In this document: piece after piece, positions 8,227 through 16,081 of the stretch
Layout: every line of letters starts with the position of its first letter
How positions within the stretch are numbered: position 1 is the first letter of the stretch
Assembly (NCBI GenBank): GCA_002708445.1
Contig: PAOB01000009.1
Coordinates: 3,146 to 67,145, forward strand
DNA: 64,000 nt
Source: Candidatus Arcticimaribacter sp.
GTDB taxonomy: Bacteria > Bacteroidota > Bacteroidia > Flavobacteriales > Flavobacteriaceae
Direction of reading: 5' to 3'
Program-made: the position numbers and the translations under genes
The notes under the pieces: model-generated
Seen by the model: only the letters and a program-made list of their open reading frames with translations
Told to the model about the DNA's origin: nothing
Database searches by the model: none

Positions 8227-10995
8227 ATGGATAAATATTCTTTTTTAAATGCAGCTCATACAGGCTATTTTGCTCAAATGTATGATCAATATCTTCAACA
8301 GCCTGATAGTGTTGAAGCCAGTTGGAGAGCTTTCTTCCAAGGTTTTGATTTTGGAGTAGAAAACAGTCAAGAAAGTTTTGATTCTGAAATAATATCTGAA
8401 GTGCCCGAACATTTACAAAAAGAGTTTCAGGTAGTACAGCTGATTGACGGATACAGAAAACGAGGCCATTTGTTCACCAAAACAAATCCTGTAAGAGATC
8501 GTAGAACTTATGCTCCAGATTTATCAATAGAGAATTTTGGGCTTACTCCAGAAGATCTTAATAGTGTTTTTAATGCAGGGGATATCATGGGAATTGGTCC
8601 CAGTACCCTTAATGTAATTATTGAACATTTAGAGCGAGTGTATTGTGATTCTATTGGAGTGGAATACATGTACATTCGAAATCATGAGAAACTCAATTGG
8701 ATTCAAAAAAGATTGCACATTAATGATAATCATCCCAATTTTTCTGATGATCAAAAGAAACATATTTTAAAAAAATTAAATCAAGCAGTTAGCTTCGAAA
8801 ACTTTTTGCATACCAAATATGTGGGTCAAAAACGTTTTTCTTTAGAAGGTGGAGAATCTCTGATTCCTGCTTTAGATGCTTTAGTAGAAGCTGCAGCCAA
8901 TCACGGAGTAGAAGAGTTTGTAATGGGAATGGCGCATCGAGGTCGCTTGAATACACTGACCAATATTTTTGGAAAATCGAGTAAAGATATTTTCAGTGAA
9001 TTTGACGGCAAAGATTACGAAGAAATAGTTTTTGATGGAGATGTAAAATATCATTTGGGTTGGACTTCAAAACGTACTACGGATACGGGTAAAAAAATCA
9101 ACATGAACATTGCTCCAAATCCTTCACACTTAGAAACGGTTGGAGCTGTTGTTGAAGGCATAACCAGAGCTAAACTGGAAAACAGTTTTCAAGGAGACAC
9201 CAATAAAGTATTGCCTATTGTTGTTCATGGAGACGCAGCAATTGCAGGTCAAGGATTACCCTATGAAATTGTTCAAATGGCTGGACTCAAAGGCTATGGA
9301 ACTGGAGGAACAATCCACATAGTTGTAAACAACCAAATTGGATTTACTACCAATTATTTAGATGCCCGATCAAGCACCTATTGTACCGATGTAGCTAAGG
9401 TAACCTTATCACCTGTTTTGCACGTGAATTCTGATGATGCGGAAGCGGTTGTCCACGCCACTCTTTTTGCATTAGATTATCGCATGCAATTTGGCAGAGA
9501 TGTATTTATTGACCTTTTGGGGTACAGAAAATATGGGCACAACGAAGGAGATGAACCACGTTTTACTCAACCAAAACTTTACAAGTCCATTGCAAAACAC
9601 AAAAATCCAAGAGACCTCTATGCTGAACAATTGATAGCTCAAAATATTGTGACGCCTTCTTACATAAAACAATTAGAAAAAGAATACAAAAATTCTTTAG
9701 AGGTAGATCTTCAAGATTCTCGCAAAGAAGAGAAAACAGTTATTACACCTTTTATGGCAGATGAGTGGGAAGGGCTTTCTCTGTCTAATGAAAAAGAAAT
9801 GATGACCGAGGTTGATACTCATGTCAAAGAAAATACCCTTACCGAAGTTGCAACTGCTATCACAACCCTACCAGAGCATAAAAAATTCTTACGAAAAATA
9901 GAAAAATTGATCAAAGATCGAAAGCGTATGTATTTCGAATCGGATTCAATGGATTGGGCAATGGGGGAACTTCTTGCATACGGAACTTTACTTCAAGAAG
10001 GTTTTGATGTTCGCATATCGGGTCAAGACGTAGAACGAGGAACATTTTCGCACAGACATGCCTTATTGAAAGCTGAAGACTCGGAAGATGAAACGGTCTT
10101 ATTGAATACACTGCCCTTCAAAAATCAAGGGAAATTTAGCATTTACAATTCTTTACTGTCCGAATATGCAGTTTTGGGTTTTGATTATGGTTATGCAATG
10201 GCAAGTCCTAACGCATTGACCATTTGGGAAGCTCAATTTGGAGATTTTAGTAACGGAGCCCAAATTGTAATTGACCAATACATTACCTCTGGAGAGGATA
10301 AATGGAAAACTCAAAATGGAATAGTAATGTTATTGCCTCATGGATACGAGGGGCAAGGTGCGGAACACTCTTCTGCACGAATTGAACGCTATTTACAGCT
10401 TTGTGCAAAAGACAATATGTATGTTGCAAATTGTTCAACCCCTGCAAATCTATTTCATCTTCTAAGAAGACAAATGAAAACGGATTTCCGTAAGCCTTTA
10501 ATTATTTTTACACCAAAAAGCTTATTACGTCATCCTGAGGTAGTTTCTTCAAAAAAAGATTTCACTTCAGGAAAGTTTCAAATGCTTATTGAAGATAAAA
10601 CCATAAAGGTAAAGGACACAAAAACACTGGTGTTCTGTACTGGTAAATTCTATTACGACCTTGTAAAAGCCAGAAAAGATGGTCAACGAAAAGATGTTGC
10701 GATTGTTCGTTTAGAGCAATTGTTTCCATTGCCTTCAGACGAAATTCGTTCGATATTAAATCAATACAAAGATGTAAAAGATGTAGTTTGGGCTCAAGAA
10801 GAACCTCGTAATATGGGAGTTTGGTCACATTTGCTTTTACATTTACCAGAAGCCATGAACTTCCGACCTGTAACAAGACGTTTTTATGCTGCTCCTGCGG
10901 CAGGAAGTGCTACCCGGTTCAACAAAAGGCATCGTGAAGTGATTGATTACGTTTTTGACGCATCAAAAGATAATTTTAATAAAAAACAAAAATAA
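8227..10995 (+). CDS. sucA: 2-oxoglutarate dehydrogenase E1 component
   Basis: Thiamine-diphosphate decarboxylase of the TCA cycle 2-oxoglutarate dehydrogenase complex. 922 residues. The N-terminal E2-binding segment (FLNAAHTGYFAQMYDQY) is followed by the E1 fold with GMAHRGRLNTLTN, the ThDP/Mg motif GDAAIAGQGLPYE near residue 337, and the transketolase-like C-terminal part (LLPHGYEGQGAEHSSAR). Followed after 30 bases by the E2 gene, the standard sucAB order. The E3 subunit is not in the window. Confidence 0.97.
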   Translation: MDKYSFLNAAHTGYFAQMYDQYLQQPDSVEASWRAFFQGFDFGVENSQESFDSEIISEVPEHLQKEFQVVQLIDGYRKRGHLFTKTNPVRDRRTYAPDLSIENFGLTPEDLNSVFNAGDIMGIGPSTLNVIIEHLERVYCDSIGVEYMYIRNHEKLNWIQKRLHINDNHPNFSDDQKKHILKKLNQAVSFENFLHTKYVGQKRFSLEGGESLIPALDALVEAAANHGVEEFVMGMAHRGRLNTLTNIFGKSSKDIFSEFDGKDYEEIVFDGDVKYHLGWTSKRTTDTGKKINMNIAPNPSHLETVGAVVEGITRAKLENSFQGDTNKVLPIVVHGDAAIAGQGLPYEIVQMAGLKGYGTGGTIHIVVNNQIGFTTNYLDARSSTYCTDVAKVTLSPVLHVNSDDAEAVVHATLFALDYRMQFGRDVFIDLLGYRKYGHNEGDEPRFTQPKLYKSIAKHKNPRDLYAEQLIAQNIVTPSYIKQLEKEYKNSLEVDLQDSRKEEKTVITPFMADEWEGLSLSNEKEMMTEVDTHVKENTLTEVATAITTLPEHKKFLRKIEKLIKDRKRMYFESDSMDWAMGELLAYGTLLQEGFDVRISGQDVERGTFSHRHALLKAEDSEDETVLLNTLPFKNQGKFSIYNSLLSEYAVLGFDYGYAMASPNALTIWEAQFGDFSNGAQIVIDQYITSGEDKWKTQNGIVMLLPHGYEGQGAEHSSARIERYLQLCAKDNMYVANCSTPANLFHLLRRQMKTDFRKPLIIFTPKSLLRHPEVVSSKKDFTSGKFQMLIEDKTIKVKDTKTLVFCTGKFYYDLVKARKDGQRKDVAIVRLEQLFPLPSDEIRSILNQYKDVKDVVWAQEEPRNMGVWSHLLLHLPEAMNFRPVTRRFYAAPAAGSATRFNKRHREVIDYVFDASKDNFNKKQK

Positions 10996-11025
10996 ATAAT
11001 AAGTACCCGTTAAAACACCATTCCT

Positions 11026-12237
11026 ATGATTTTAGAAATGAAAGTTCCTTCGCCAGGAGAATCGATAACAGAAGTAGAAATAGCTCAGTGGTTAGTAGCT
11101 GAAGGGGATTATGTCGAAAAAGATCAAGCCATTGCCGAGGTTGATTCAGATAAGGCTACCCTTGAACTTCCTGCAGAGGAAAGTGGTACGATCACCTTTA
11201 AAGCAGAGGAAGGAGATGCAGTAGCAGTTGGACAAGTTGTTTGTTTGATAGACACCGAAGGTAAACCCTCTGGGGATACTGTTGTTTCAGAAGTTTCAGA
11301 AGAAAAAAAGAAACCCGAAGCAGTTGTTGAAAAAGAAGTTGAGACTACAAAAACCTATGCTTCTGGTTCAGCTTCTCCAGCTGCTAAAAAAATATTGAGT
11401 GAAAAAGGAATTCAAGCCGATTCAATCGTAGGAACAGGAAGAGACGGACGTGTTACCAAACAAGATGCTGTAGATGCAGTTCCTTCAATGGGGACACCAC
11501 CCACCCACGGTACTCGAGAAGACAGCCGAAAGAAACTTTCTATGTTGAGGAGAAAAGTGGCTCAACGGCTGGTAAGTGCAAAAAATGAGACGGCTATGTT
11601 GACAACGTTCAATGAAGTCAATATGTCTCCTATTTTTGCATTACGAAACGAATTTAAAGAAGGTTTTAAGGAAAAACATAACGTTGGACTGGGATTTATG
11701 AGCTTTTTTACCAAAGCAGTAGTTCGAGCATTAAAATTATTTCCAGACGTAAATTCTATGATCGATGGTGATTATCAAATCAAATACGAGTATTGCGACA
11801 TCAGTGTTGCAGTTTCTGGTCCAAAAGGTTTAATGGTTCCTGTGGTTAGGAATGCAGAAACACTTTCATTTAGAGGTGTTGAAACGGAAATAAAGCGCTT
11901 GGCTATTCGTGCTCGAGATGGAAAGATAACAGTTGATGAAATGACAGGAGGAACTTTTACAATTTCAAACGGAGGTGTTTTTGGTTCAATGCTGTCCACA
12001 CCTATTATCAACCCCCCACAATCAGGTATTTTGGGAATGCACAACATACTCGAACGACCCATTGCAGTTGATGGAAAAGTTGAAATACACCCGATGATGT
12101 ATTTGGCTCTATCCTATGATCACCGAATTGTTGATGGAAAAGAATCTGTAGGTTTTTTGGTTGCAGTAAAAGAAGCTTTGGAAGATCCAACAAACCTTTT
12201 GATGGATAGCGACGCTAAAAAAGCTTTAGAGCTTTAG
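11026..12237 (+). CDS. sucB: 2-oxoglutarate dehydrogenase E2, dihydrolipoyl succinyltransferase
   Basis: Core acyltransferase of the same complex. 403 residues: one lipoyl domain (about 1-77) with the lipoylated Lys in [13 protein letters not shown], an Ala/Glu/Lys linker, a peripheral-subunit binding domain (about 118-152, [13 protein letters not shown]), and the catalytic domain ending with [17 protein letters not shown], whose DHRxxDG motif carries the active-site His. Its 3' end overlaps the convergent retropepsin-like gene by 12 bases. Confidence 0.97.
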   Translation: MILEMKVPSPGESITEVEIAQWLVAEGDYVEKDQAIAEVDSDKATLELPAEESGTITFKAEEGDAVAVGQVVCLIDTEGKPSGDTVVSEVSEEKKKPEAVVEKEVETTKTYASGSASPAAKKILSEKGIQADSIVGTGRDGRVTKQDAVDAVPSMGTPPTHGTREDSRKKLSMLRRKVAQRLVSAKNETAMLTTFNEVNMSPIFALRNEFKEGFKEKHNVGLGFMSFFTKAVVRALKLFPDVNSMIDGDYQIKYEYCDISVAVSGPKGLMVPVVRNAETLSFRGVETEIKRLAIRARDGKITVDEMTGGTFTISNGGVFGSMLSTPIINPPQSGILGMHNILERPIAVDGKVEIHPMMYLALSYDHRIVDGKESVGFLVAVKEALEDPTNLLMDSDAKKALEL

Positions 12238-12660
12238 AAAAAGATTTTTGCTTTTGTAATCGATAACAGCGTTGGTTCTTTTGAGAAAGTCAGCACCGAT
12301 AATACCATCTATTGTTGAACTTCCTTGTTCTGACAAAGAAGAATTAATCCCATCCATATCGAGTAAAAAAAATTTTAGTTTAACTAAAAAAGTCCCTTTG
12401 TAGTCAATAGTGCTATTGTAACTTGGATTGGCTTTTAACTTTTCATTTCCAGCTCCGCTCATTTCTAATTCGTCCTGTTTTCTTTTGATAGAAAAATAAC
12501 CTTCTTTATTCAGAGAAATACAGCTGTTTGAAGCGCCAGTGTCAATTAAAAAAAGCCCTTCTTTTTTATTAACATTTAGTTTAGCAACAAAATGTTGACT
12601 TTTTGTTATCTTCAATTTTATTGAAAGAAACCCATGAGGTTTTAAAATAGTTTTCAGCAC
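12226..12660 (-). CDS. Retropepsin-like aspartic protease family protein
   Basis: Small single-domain aspartyl-protease fold with [15 protein letters not shown] carrying the D-T-G catalytic triplet, and a second conserved element [20 protein letters not shown] near the end, the typical ILG-type C-terminal motif of retropepsins. The open frame extends to a TTG at 12735, but a minus-10 element at 12672-12679 sits inside that extension and the GTG at 12660 lies 11 bases after it, so I start there (144 residues). Such proteins act as homodimers in the known families; substrate unknown. Divergent from tatD. Confidence 0.8.
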   Translation of the reverse strand: MLKTILKPHGFLSIKLKITKSQHFVAKLNVNKKEGLFLIDTGASNSCISLNKEGYFSIKRKQDELEMSGAGNEKLKANPSYNSTIDYKGTFLVKLKFFLLDMDGINSSLSEQGSSTIDGIIGADFLKRTNAVIDYKSKNLFLKL

Positions 12661-12671
12661 TTTTTTTATTT

Positions 12672-12679
12672 CAAAGATA
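12672..12679 (-). promoter_or_regulatory. Minus-10 element TATCTTTG for the retropepsin-like gene
   Basis: Perfect match to the Bacteroidota TAnnTTTG consensus, 11 bases before the GTG at 12660. It supports the shorter start. No good upstream TTTG box at ideal spacing. Confidence 0.5.
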
Positions 12680-12695
12680 CAGAAAGGAGTTAAGC

Positions 12696-12725
12696 TTTGT
12701 TTCCAAATTGAAATGCCTATTTTTG
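12696..12725 (+). promoter_or_regulatory. Promoter of tatD: TTTG, 18 bases, TATTTTTG
   Basis: TTTG at 12696-12699 and TATTTTTG at 12718-12725 are separated by 18 bases, the Bacteroidota minus-33/minus-7 arrangement. The ATG at 12730 begins only four bases after the element, so the transcript should be leaderless or nearly so. Confidence 0.65.
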
Positions 12726-12729
12726 CGTC

Positions 12730-13500
12730 ATGCAATTAATTGACACCCACACGCACCTTTATGTAGAGGCTTTTGATAAAGATCGAGACGAAATGATTGA
12801 AAGAGCTTTGGAAATTGGTGTCAGTGATTTCTTTGTGCCAGCTATTGACTCTACTTACACGGAAGGAATGTTTGCTCTTGAGTCTCAATATCCCGATCAA
12901 GTTCATCTTATGACTGGAGTTCACCCAACTCACATAAAGAACAACTATCGGGAGGAACTTGCCCATGTCTCTTCTTTATTAAAATCACGATCCTTTTGTG
13001 CTGTTGGAGAAATAGGAATTGATTTGTATTGGGATAAAATCTTTATTAAAGAACAACAAGAGGCTTTTGATATTCAAATTCAATGGGCAAAAGACCACAA
13101 ACTTCCCATTGTAATTCACTGTAGAGATGCTTTTGATGAGGTTTTCGAAGTTTTAGAAGGGCATAAATCTGAAGAACTTTATGGAATATTTCACTGCTTC
13201 ACTGGAACAGTAGAGCAAGCAAAACAAGCTTTATCCTACAATCTAAAATTAGGAATTGGAGGCGTAGTTACTTTTAAGAATGGTAAAATCGATCAATTTT
13301 TAAATAAAATTCCTCTTAGTAAAATAGTATTGGAAACAGATTCACCTTATTTAGCGCCTATACCCAATCGCGGAAAAAGAAATGAAAGTTCTTACATAAA
13401 GCAAGTTGCTGAAAAAGTTGCTGCTATTTACGATTTGACTGTTGAACAAGTAGCAGAGCAAACCACCAAGAATGCTTTTGAAGTATTTAAATTAATTTGA
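12730..13500 (+). CDS. tatD: TatD family metal-dependent hydrolase/DNase
   Basis: Predicted 3'-5' deoxyribonuclease of the amidohydrolase superfamily. 256 residues, normal for the family. Metal ligands are visible in order: IDTHTHLY (HxH) at residues 4-11, GEIGIDLYWD near 93-102, HCRDAFDEV, GIFHCFTGT, and LETDSPYLAP near 200. Starts at the ATG four bases after a strong promoter; the upstream sequence has no ribosome-binding site. Monocistronic, with tRNA-Ser downstream. Confidence 0.95.
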   Translation: MQLIDTHTHLYVEAFDKDRDEMIERALEIGVSDFFVPAIDSTYTEGMFALESQYPDQVHLMTGVHPTHIKNNYREELAHVSSLLKSRSFCAVGEIGIDLYWDKIFIKEQQEAFDIQIQWAKDHKLPIVIHCRDAFDEVFEVLEGHKSEELYGIFHCFTGTVEQAKQALSYNLKLGIGGVVTFKNGKIDQFLNKIPLSKIVLETDSPYLAPIPNRGKRNESSYIKQVAEKVAAIYDLTVEQVAEQTTKNAFEVFKLI

Positions 13501-13569
13501 TTTTGTGCGAGCTAAATTTTTGGAAGAAGTTTTTTTTTTGTTATTTCGATAACTAAAATTTTTACCTCT

Positions 13570-13657
13570 AGAGAGGTGGCCGAGCGGTCTAAGGCGCACG
13601 CCTGGAAAGCGTGTATACGCCAAAAGCGTATCGAGGGTTCGAATCCCTTCCTCTCTG
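13570..13657 (+). tRNA. tRNA-Ser, anticodon GGA
   Basis: 88 bases. The acceptor stem AGAGAGG (13570-13576) pairs with CCTCTCT (13650-13656), discriminator G at 13657. D arm GGCCGAGCGGTCTAAGGC, anticodon GGA within GCCTGGAAAGC, a long class II variable arm (GTATACGCCAAAAGCGTATC) and the T loop TTCGAAT. CCA is not encoded. The 3' end is the likely integration site of the element to its right. Confidence 0.97.
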
Positions 13658-13659
13658 CT
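13649..13659. repeat. Left attachment-site repeat in the tRNA-Ser 3' end
   Basis: TCCTCTCTGCT here is repeated exactly at 15927-15937. Extended to 22 bases (13638-13659 against 15916-15937) the two copies match at 19 positions. The placement at a tRNA 3' end is typical of tyrosine-recombinase attachment sites. Confidence 0.7.
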
Positions 13660-13665
13660 CATATG

Positions 13666-13702
13666 CCCTGAAAGCCCAATGTTTTCAGGGTTTTGTTTTT
13701 TT
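13666..13702 (+). terminator. Rho-independent terminator after tRNA-Ser
   Basis: CCCTGAAA (13666-13673) pairs with TTTCAGGG (13683-13690) across a nine-base loop, followed by a T-rich run TTTTGTTTTTTT. Confidence 0.85.
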
Positions 13703-13712
13703 GGAGGTCGGA

Positions 13713-13725
13713 CAGGTGGTCGGTT
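13713..13725. repeat. Direct repeat CAGGTGGTCGGTT, left copy
   Basis: Thirteen bases repeated exactly at 15817-15829, inside the right end of the decayed element. The G-rich composition stands out from the AT-rich surroundings. Each copy lies inside the element: 54 bases from the end of the left att repeat and 98 bases before the right one. It could be an integrase arm site; that is inference. Confidence 0.6.
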
Positions 13726-13742
13726 CGGTCTTTTTTAGCTAA

Positions 13743-13886
13743 TTAATAGTTCTCAATTTTTGATAAAAATTTACCAGGAATCATCTTATTGGGATCAAAT
13801 AAGTCGTCCTGTATATCCTTATCACGAATCTCAATTTTTCTATATGCTCGGCCAGCTTCTTCTAGTTGTTCAGATGTTAGTTTCAT
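13743..13886 (-). CDS. Small unknown protein, 47 residues, in the decayed element
   Basis: Reads MKLTSEQLEEAGRAYRKIEI then RDKDIQDDLFDPNKMIPGKF and a short tail. The ATG overlaps the end of the endonuclease-like fragment by 17 bases in a different frame, as in coupled gene pairs. The sequence is charged and helical, with no signal or membrane segment. I do not recognise it; it may be a genuine element gene or a chance open frame. Confidence 0.4.
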   Translation of the reverse strand: MKLTSEQLEEAGRAYRKIEIRDKDIQDDLFDPNKMIPGKFLSKIENY

Positions 13887-14193
13887 CTTTGCTTTTTTTT
13901 ACCTTTTCAGTTAAAACTTTATCTATGTATTTGTCAAGGGCCTTAACATTCTGTAATCCATCCTTTGAGATATAATTTTCAATTTTAAGTTTCATTGAAT
14001 CCTTTACTTGGTATAGTTCCATAATCTTTTTCAGGATATTATCAGTTATTTCTTTACCATTGTATGGAAGTTTACTAACAATATCATTTTCTTGAATCTT
14101 CTTTAATGGCTGCTCCCTAATTCTGATAACCTGATAACCCTCATCCATTAGCATTTCAGATTTGATTTTATCAAGAGCTCTCTCGGAACGTAT
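13870..14193 (-). pseudogene. C-terminal fragment of an endonuclease-like protein
   Basis: The open frame MLMDEGYQVIRIREQPLKKI continues upstream without a start as IRSERALDKIKSE, giving the pattern R-x-L-D-K-x-K-x-x-x-L-x-x-x-G-Y-x-V-I-R-I-R-E-x-P-L-x-x-I. This resembles the C-terminal strand-helix of restriction-endonuclease-fold proteins associated with zinc ribbons or DUF559. The N-terminal part is missing; the fragment begins where the isomerase gene ends (14199). A further 60 charged residues follow. Homology is judged by eye only. Confidence 0.45.
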
Positions 14194-14198
14194 CTTTA

Positions 14199-15182
14199 CT
14201 ATTGAATATTTTCAACATAGGCTAAACAGCGTTTGACCTCTTGAACTGCATCTGAACCTTCAGGAATATCGTATTCGAGTTCAATAGTTACAGGAAAATC
14301 ATAGCCATTTTCTTTGATCAGTTTAATGACTTCAGCTATGGGTGTATCACCTTCACCCCAGACTAAATTTCCTCCTCCATTGCTTTTCTTTTGTCGATCC
14401 TTTAGGTGCATACTCACGATTTTGTGGTGTTTGCTTTTGATTATTTCAAGAGGGTTTTCGTTTTCAGCAGCAATGTAGTGACCAAAGTCAAGATTCATGC
14501 GGTTTGCATCTGACTGACTCATCGCGGTATCCCAAAGAGTAGGAGTTTGTTGTTCGTGACCGTGATAGCCAATCAGCATTCCTTCTTCCTCTGCTATTTT
14601 AGCTAGTCTGGCAGTATGTTGGTCATCTTCAGGGTGTTCCAACGTTATGTGGCTAGCGCCAAGTGCTTTTGCAGCACTCATACCGTATCTTATATCGTCA
14701 TCACTATTGTTTTTTCTAAATACGCTAGGTTTAAAAGCATAGATTGAAATCCCAGCTTGAGCGTATAAACTTTTGAGTTCTTCAAACTTTTTGAAATCTA
14801 CATTTTTGAGCCAGGCAGCAACCTCTGCATTATAAGTTTCTCTCATTGCAGCCACTTCAGCAGCTATGACTTTTTCATCTTCAGTAAGGGGTTCTTTTCG
14901 GTATTGTTTGATCAGAACAGCCATTTTAGAAGGATCATTGATTGGACTTTCAGGTGCACCAGCAAATGGCTCAGCGTGATTTCCCATCAGCTCAACTTGT
15001 TTAATTCCAGTTTGCTTGATGTATTCCAATATTGCCAATGGACTTTGATCTTCCATGGTTCGAAATGAATAGGTCTGTATACCTATCGATAGCTCGTTTT
15101 TTTTCTTTGTCTCAGATTGGCAAGAAATGGTTGTTTGTGATATTATAGCAAAGGCTACAATTAGTTGAAGTAATACTCTCAT
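14199..15182 (-). CDS. Sugar phosphate isomerase/epimerase-like TIM-barrel protein
   Basis: Xylose-isomerase-like TIM barrel, 327 residues from the ATG at 15182. The first residues (MRVLLQLIVAFAIISQTTIS) are a signal sequence followed by Cys, perhaps a lipoprotein. Barrel motifs: ELSIGIQTYSFRTM, QVELMGNHAEPF, SHITLEHPEDD, GYHGHEQQ, NLDFGHYIAAEN (metal region), VSMHLKDRQ and VTIELEYD. The open frame extends to 15269, but a TAAATTTG promoter at 15203-15210 places the start at 15182. The gene looks intact although everything around it in the element is broken. Substrate unknown; cell location is probably periplasmic. Confidence 0.85.
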   Translation of the reverse strand: MRVLLQLIVAFAIISQTTISCQSETKKKNELSIGIQTYSFRTMEDQSPLAILEYIKQTGIKQVELMGNHAEPFAGAPESPINDPSKMAVLIKQYRKEPLTEDEKVIAAEVAAMRETYNAEVAAWLKNVDFKKFEELKSLYAQAGISIYAFKPSVFRKNNSDDDIRYGMSAAKALGASHITLEHPEDDQHTARLAKIAEEEGMLIGYHGHEQQTPTLWDTAMSQSDANRMNLDFGHYIAAENENPLEIIKSKHHKIVSMHLKDRQKKSNGGGNLVWGEGDTPIAEVIKLIKENGYDFPVTIELEYDIPEGSDAVQEVKRCLAYVENIQ

Positions 15183-15202
15183 AAGTTTTTTTTTGCTTAG
15201 AC

Positions 15203-15210
15203 CAAATTTA
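15203..15210 (-). promoter_or_regulatory. Minus-10 element TAAATTTG of the isomerase-like gene
   Basis: Perfect TAnnTTTG with a TTG 17 bases upstream, and 20 bases before the ATG at 15182. Confidence 0.6.
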
Positions 15211-15435
15211 ATTAAAAAGATGTAATACAATTTAATGAGACTAGCACTATATTTTTCTGCCTTTAACATAAAACGAGTTTTTCTGAAAGTGTTATCGGAA
15301 ATGAAAGATTATAGGGTTAAATAATTTCATAAAATATTTGCGTTCTACATGCGATAAATTAATTAAACTGGTTGTGTTAAATAAATAAATAACTCTTGTT
15401 AATCATTTTAAATTAAAAAAAAAGTAAATAAGAAT

Positions 15436-15531
15436 ATGGAATTAAATACACAACAACAAAATGCTACTACTTTTAGTGGTAAACATCTTTTGGTTTTAGC
15501 TGGTGCTGGAACAGGAAAAACTAAAAAATAA
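15436..15531 (+). pseudogene. N-terminal fragment of a UvrD/Rep-type helicase
   Basis: 31 codons reading MELNTQQQNATTFSGKHLLV then LAGAGTGKTKK and a stop. It contains the Q motif (LNTQQQNA) and the Walker A motif (LAGAGTGKT) of superfamily 1A helicases such as UvrD and PcrA, at the expected spacing from the N terminus. The remaining 600 or more residues are absent; the sequence changes to opposite-strand remnants at about 15530. Part of the decayed element. Confidence 0.75.
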
Positions 15532-15660
15532 TTTCAAGAGCATCTTACTTACATTAAGTGATGTGGATTTCTCATAATTATTAATTTGAAAAACAGTATT
15601 ATCTAACTTAATGGTAATTACATTGATCAATTTGAAATTGCGGAGTAATTTATCAATCAT
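15496..15660 (-). pseudogene. N-terminal fragment of an unknown gene after the integrase
   Basis: The ATG overlaps the stop of the integrase remnant (ATGA at 15657-15660), a coupled arrangement. The frame reads MIDKLLRNFKLINVITIKLD and continues for 54 residues, but the last dozen lie antisense to the helicase fragment and look like chance sequence, so the native part probably ends near 15530. Family not recognised. Confidence 0.4.
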
Positions 15661-15788
15661 AACTTCCCAAAAACTCTCTGAGCTTGGCTCATAAAAGTTT
15701 CAAGATTAATTTTCTTATACTTCTGTAATGTCTTTGGGTCACGAATCCCAGTGATTGACACAATAATATGATCGGGCAAAAGGTTTTG
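15657..15788 (-). pseudogene. C-terminal remnant of a tyrosine recombinase/integrase
   Basis: The frame reads DHIIVSITGIRDPKTLQKYK then KINLETFMSQAQRVFGKL and a stop. This is the end of a phage/element integrase: the I-x-x-I-x-G-[HK]-R box followed by the catalytic-Tyr region (T-L-x-K-Y). The conserved His of the GHR box is Ile here. A stop in frame at the left of QNLLPD ends the match, so the catalytic R-x-x-R part is lost. It sits next to the right att copy, the usual position. Confidence 0.7.
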
Positions 15789-15816
15789 TCAATGCAAATC
15801 TCATAGGGTGGTAGGT

Positions 15817-15829
15817 CAGGTGGTCGGTT
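15817..15829. repeat. Direct repeat CAGGTGGTCGGTT, right copy
   Basis: Exact match to 13713-13725. It lies upstream of the integrase remnant on that gene's strand, between it and the right att repeat. Confidence 0.6.
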
Positions 15830-15915
15830 AATATTGGGTAAATGTAAGAAAATTGTATTATGTTGTCCCCACAAAGAAAGGATTTCCCTAGATATGACAA
15901 GATGTCCCCAAAAAG

Positions 15916-15937
15916 TCCGAGTCCCCTCCTCTCTGCT
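15916..15937. repeat. Right attachment-site repeat, degenerate copy of the tRNA-Ser 3' end
   Basis: Differs from 13638-13659 at three of 22 positions, all transitions in the T-arm half; the last 11 bases are identical. There is no tRNA body in front of it. Confidence 0.7.
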
Positions 15938-15977
15938 AAGTTATTTTTTGATATTTAAAGAAATTGTGTTAATGTAA

Positions 15978-16067
15978 TTATAGATTAATTACAACAGAAT
16001 ATGCAATTGCACAAAAGAATATTGCCAATCCTACATAGAATATATTTAGAGCAGTTTTTAATTTCAT
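15978..16067 (-). CDS. Small hydrophobic membrane peptide, 29 residues
   Basis: Too short for routine gene finding. It reads MKLKTALNIFYVGLAIFFCA then IAYSVVINL: a positively charged N terminus followed by one transmembrane helix, the layout of single-span small membrane proteins. A perfect TATATTTG element at 16074-16081 ends six bases before the ATG. Just outside the right boundary of the decayed element. No family recognised; coding status rests on composition and promoter. Confidence 0.45.
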   Translation of the reverse strand: MKLKTALNIFYVGLAIFFCAIAYSVVINL

Positions 16068-16073
16068 ACAATT

Positions 16074-16081
16074 CAAATATA
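16074..16081 (-). promoter_or_regulatory. Minus-10 element TATATTTG of the 29-residue peptide
   Basis: Perfect TAnnTTTG six bases before the ATG at 16067; no clear minus-33 box. Confidence 0.45.

Larger units (their letters stand above)
13649..15937. mobile_element. Decayed integrative element at tRNA-Ser
   Basis: A 2.3 kb segment bounded by the tRNA-Ser 3' end and an imperfect copy of it (19 of 22 bases; 11-base exact core). Inside are an integrase C terminus beside the right boundary, a UvrD-like N terminus, an endonuclease-like C terminus, two small open frames, an internal 13-base direct repeat near each end, and one intact isomerase-like gene. The combination is what remains of a tRNA-targeted genomic island after internal deletions. 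Confidence 0.7.

Noticed and set aside
13536-13560. Hairpin GTTAT-TTCG-ATAAC between tatD and tRNA-Ser as a tatD terminator
   Set aside because: Only five base pairs and the T run lies before rather than after the stem in the plus direction.
15689-15874. 61-codon minus-strand frame near the right att copy
   Set aside because: Out of frame with the recognisable integrase remnant, and its sequence matches nothing.
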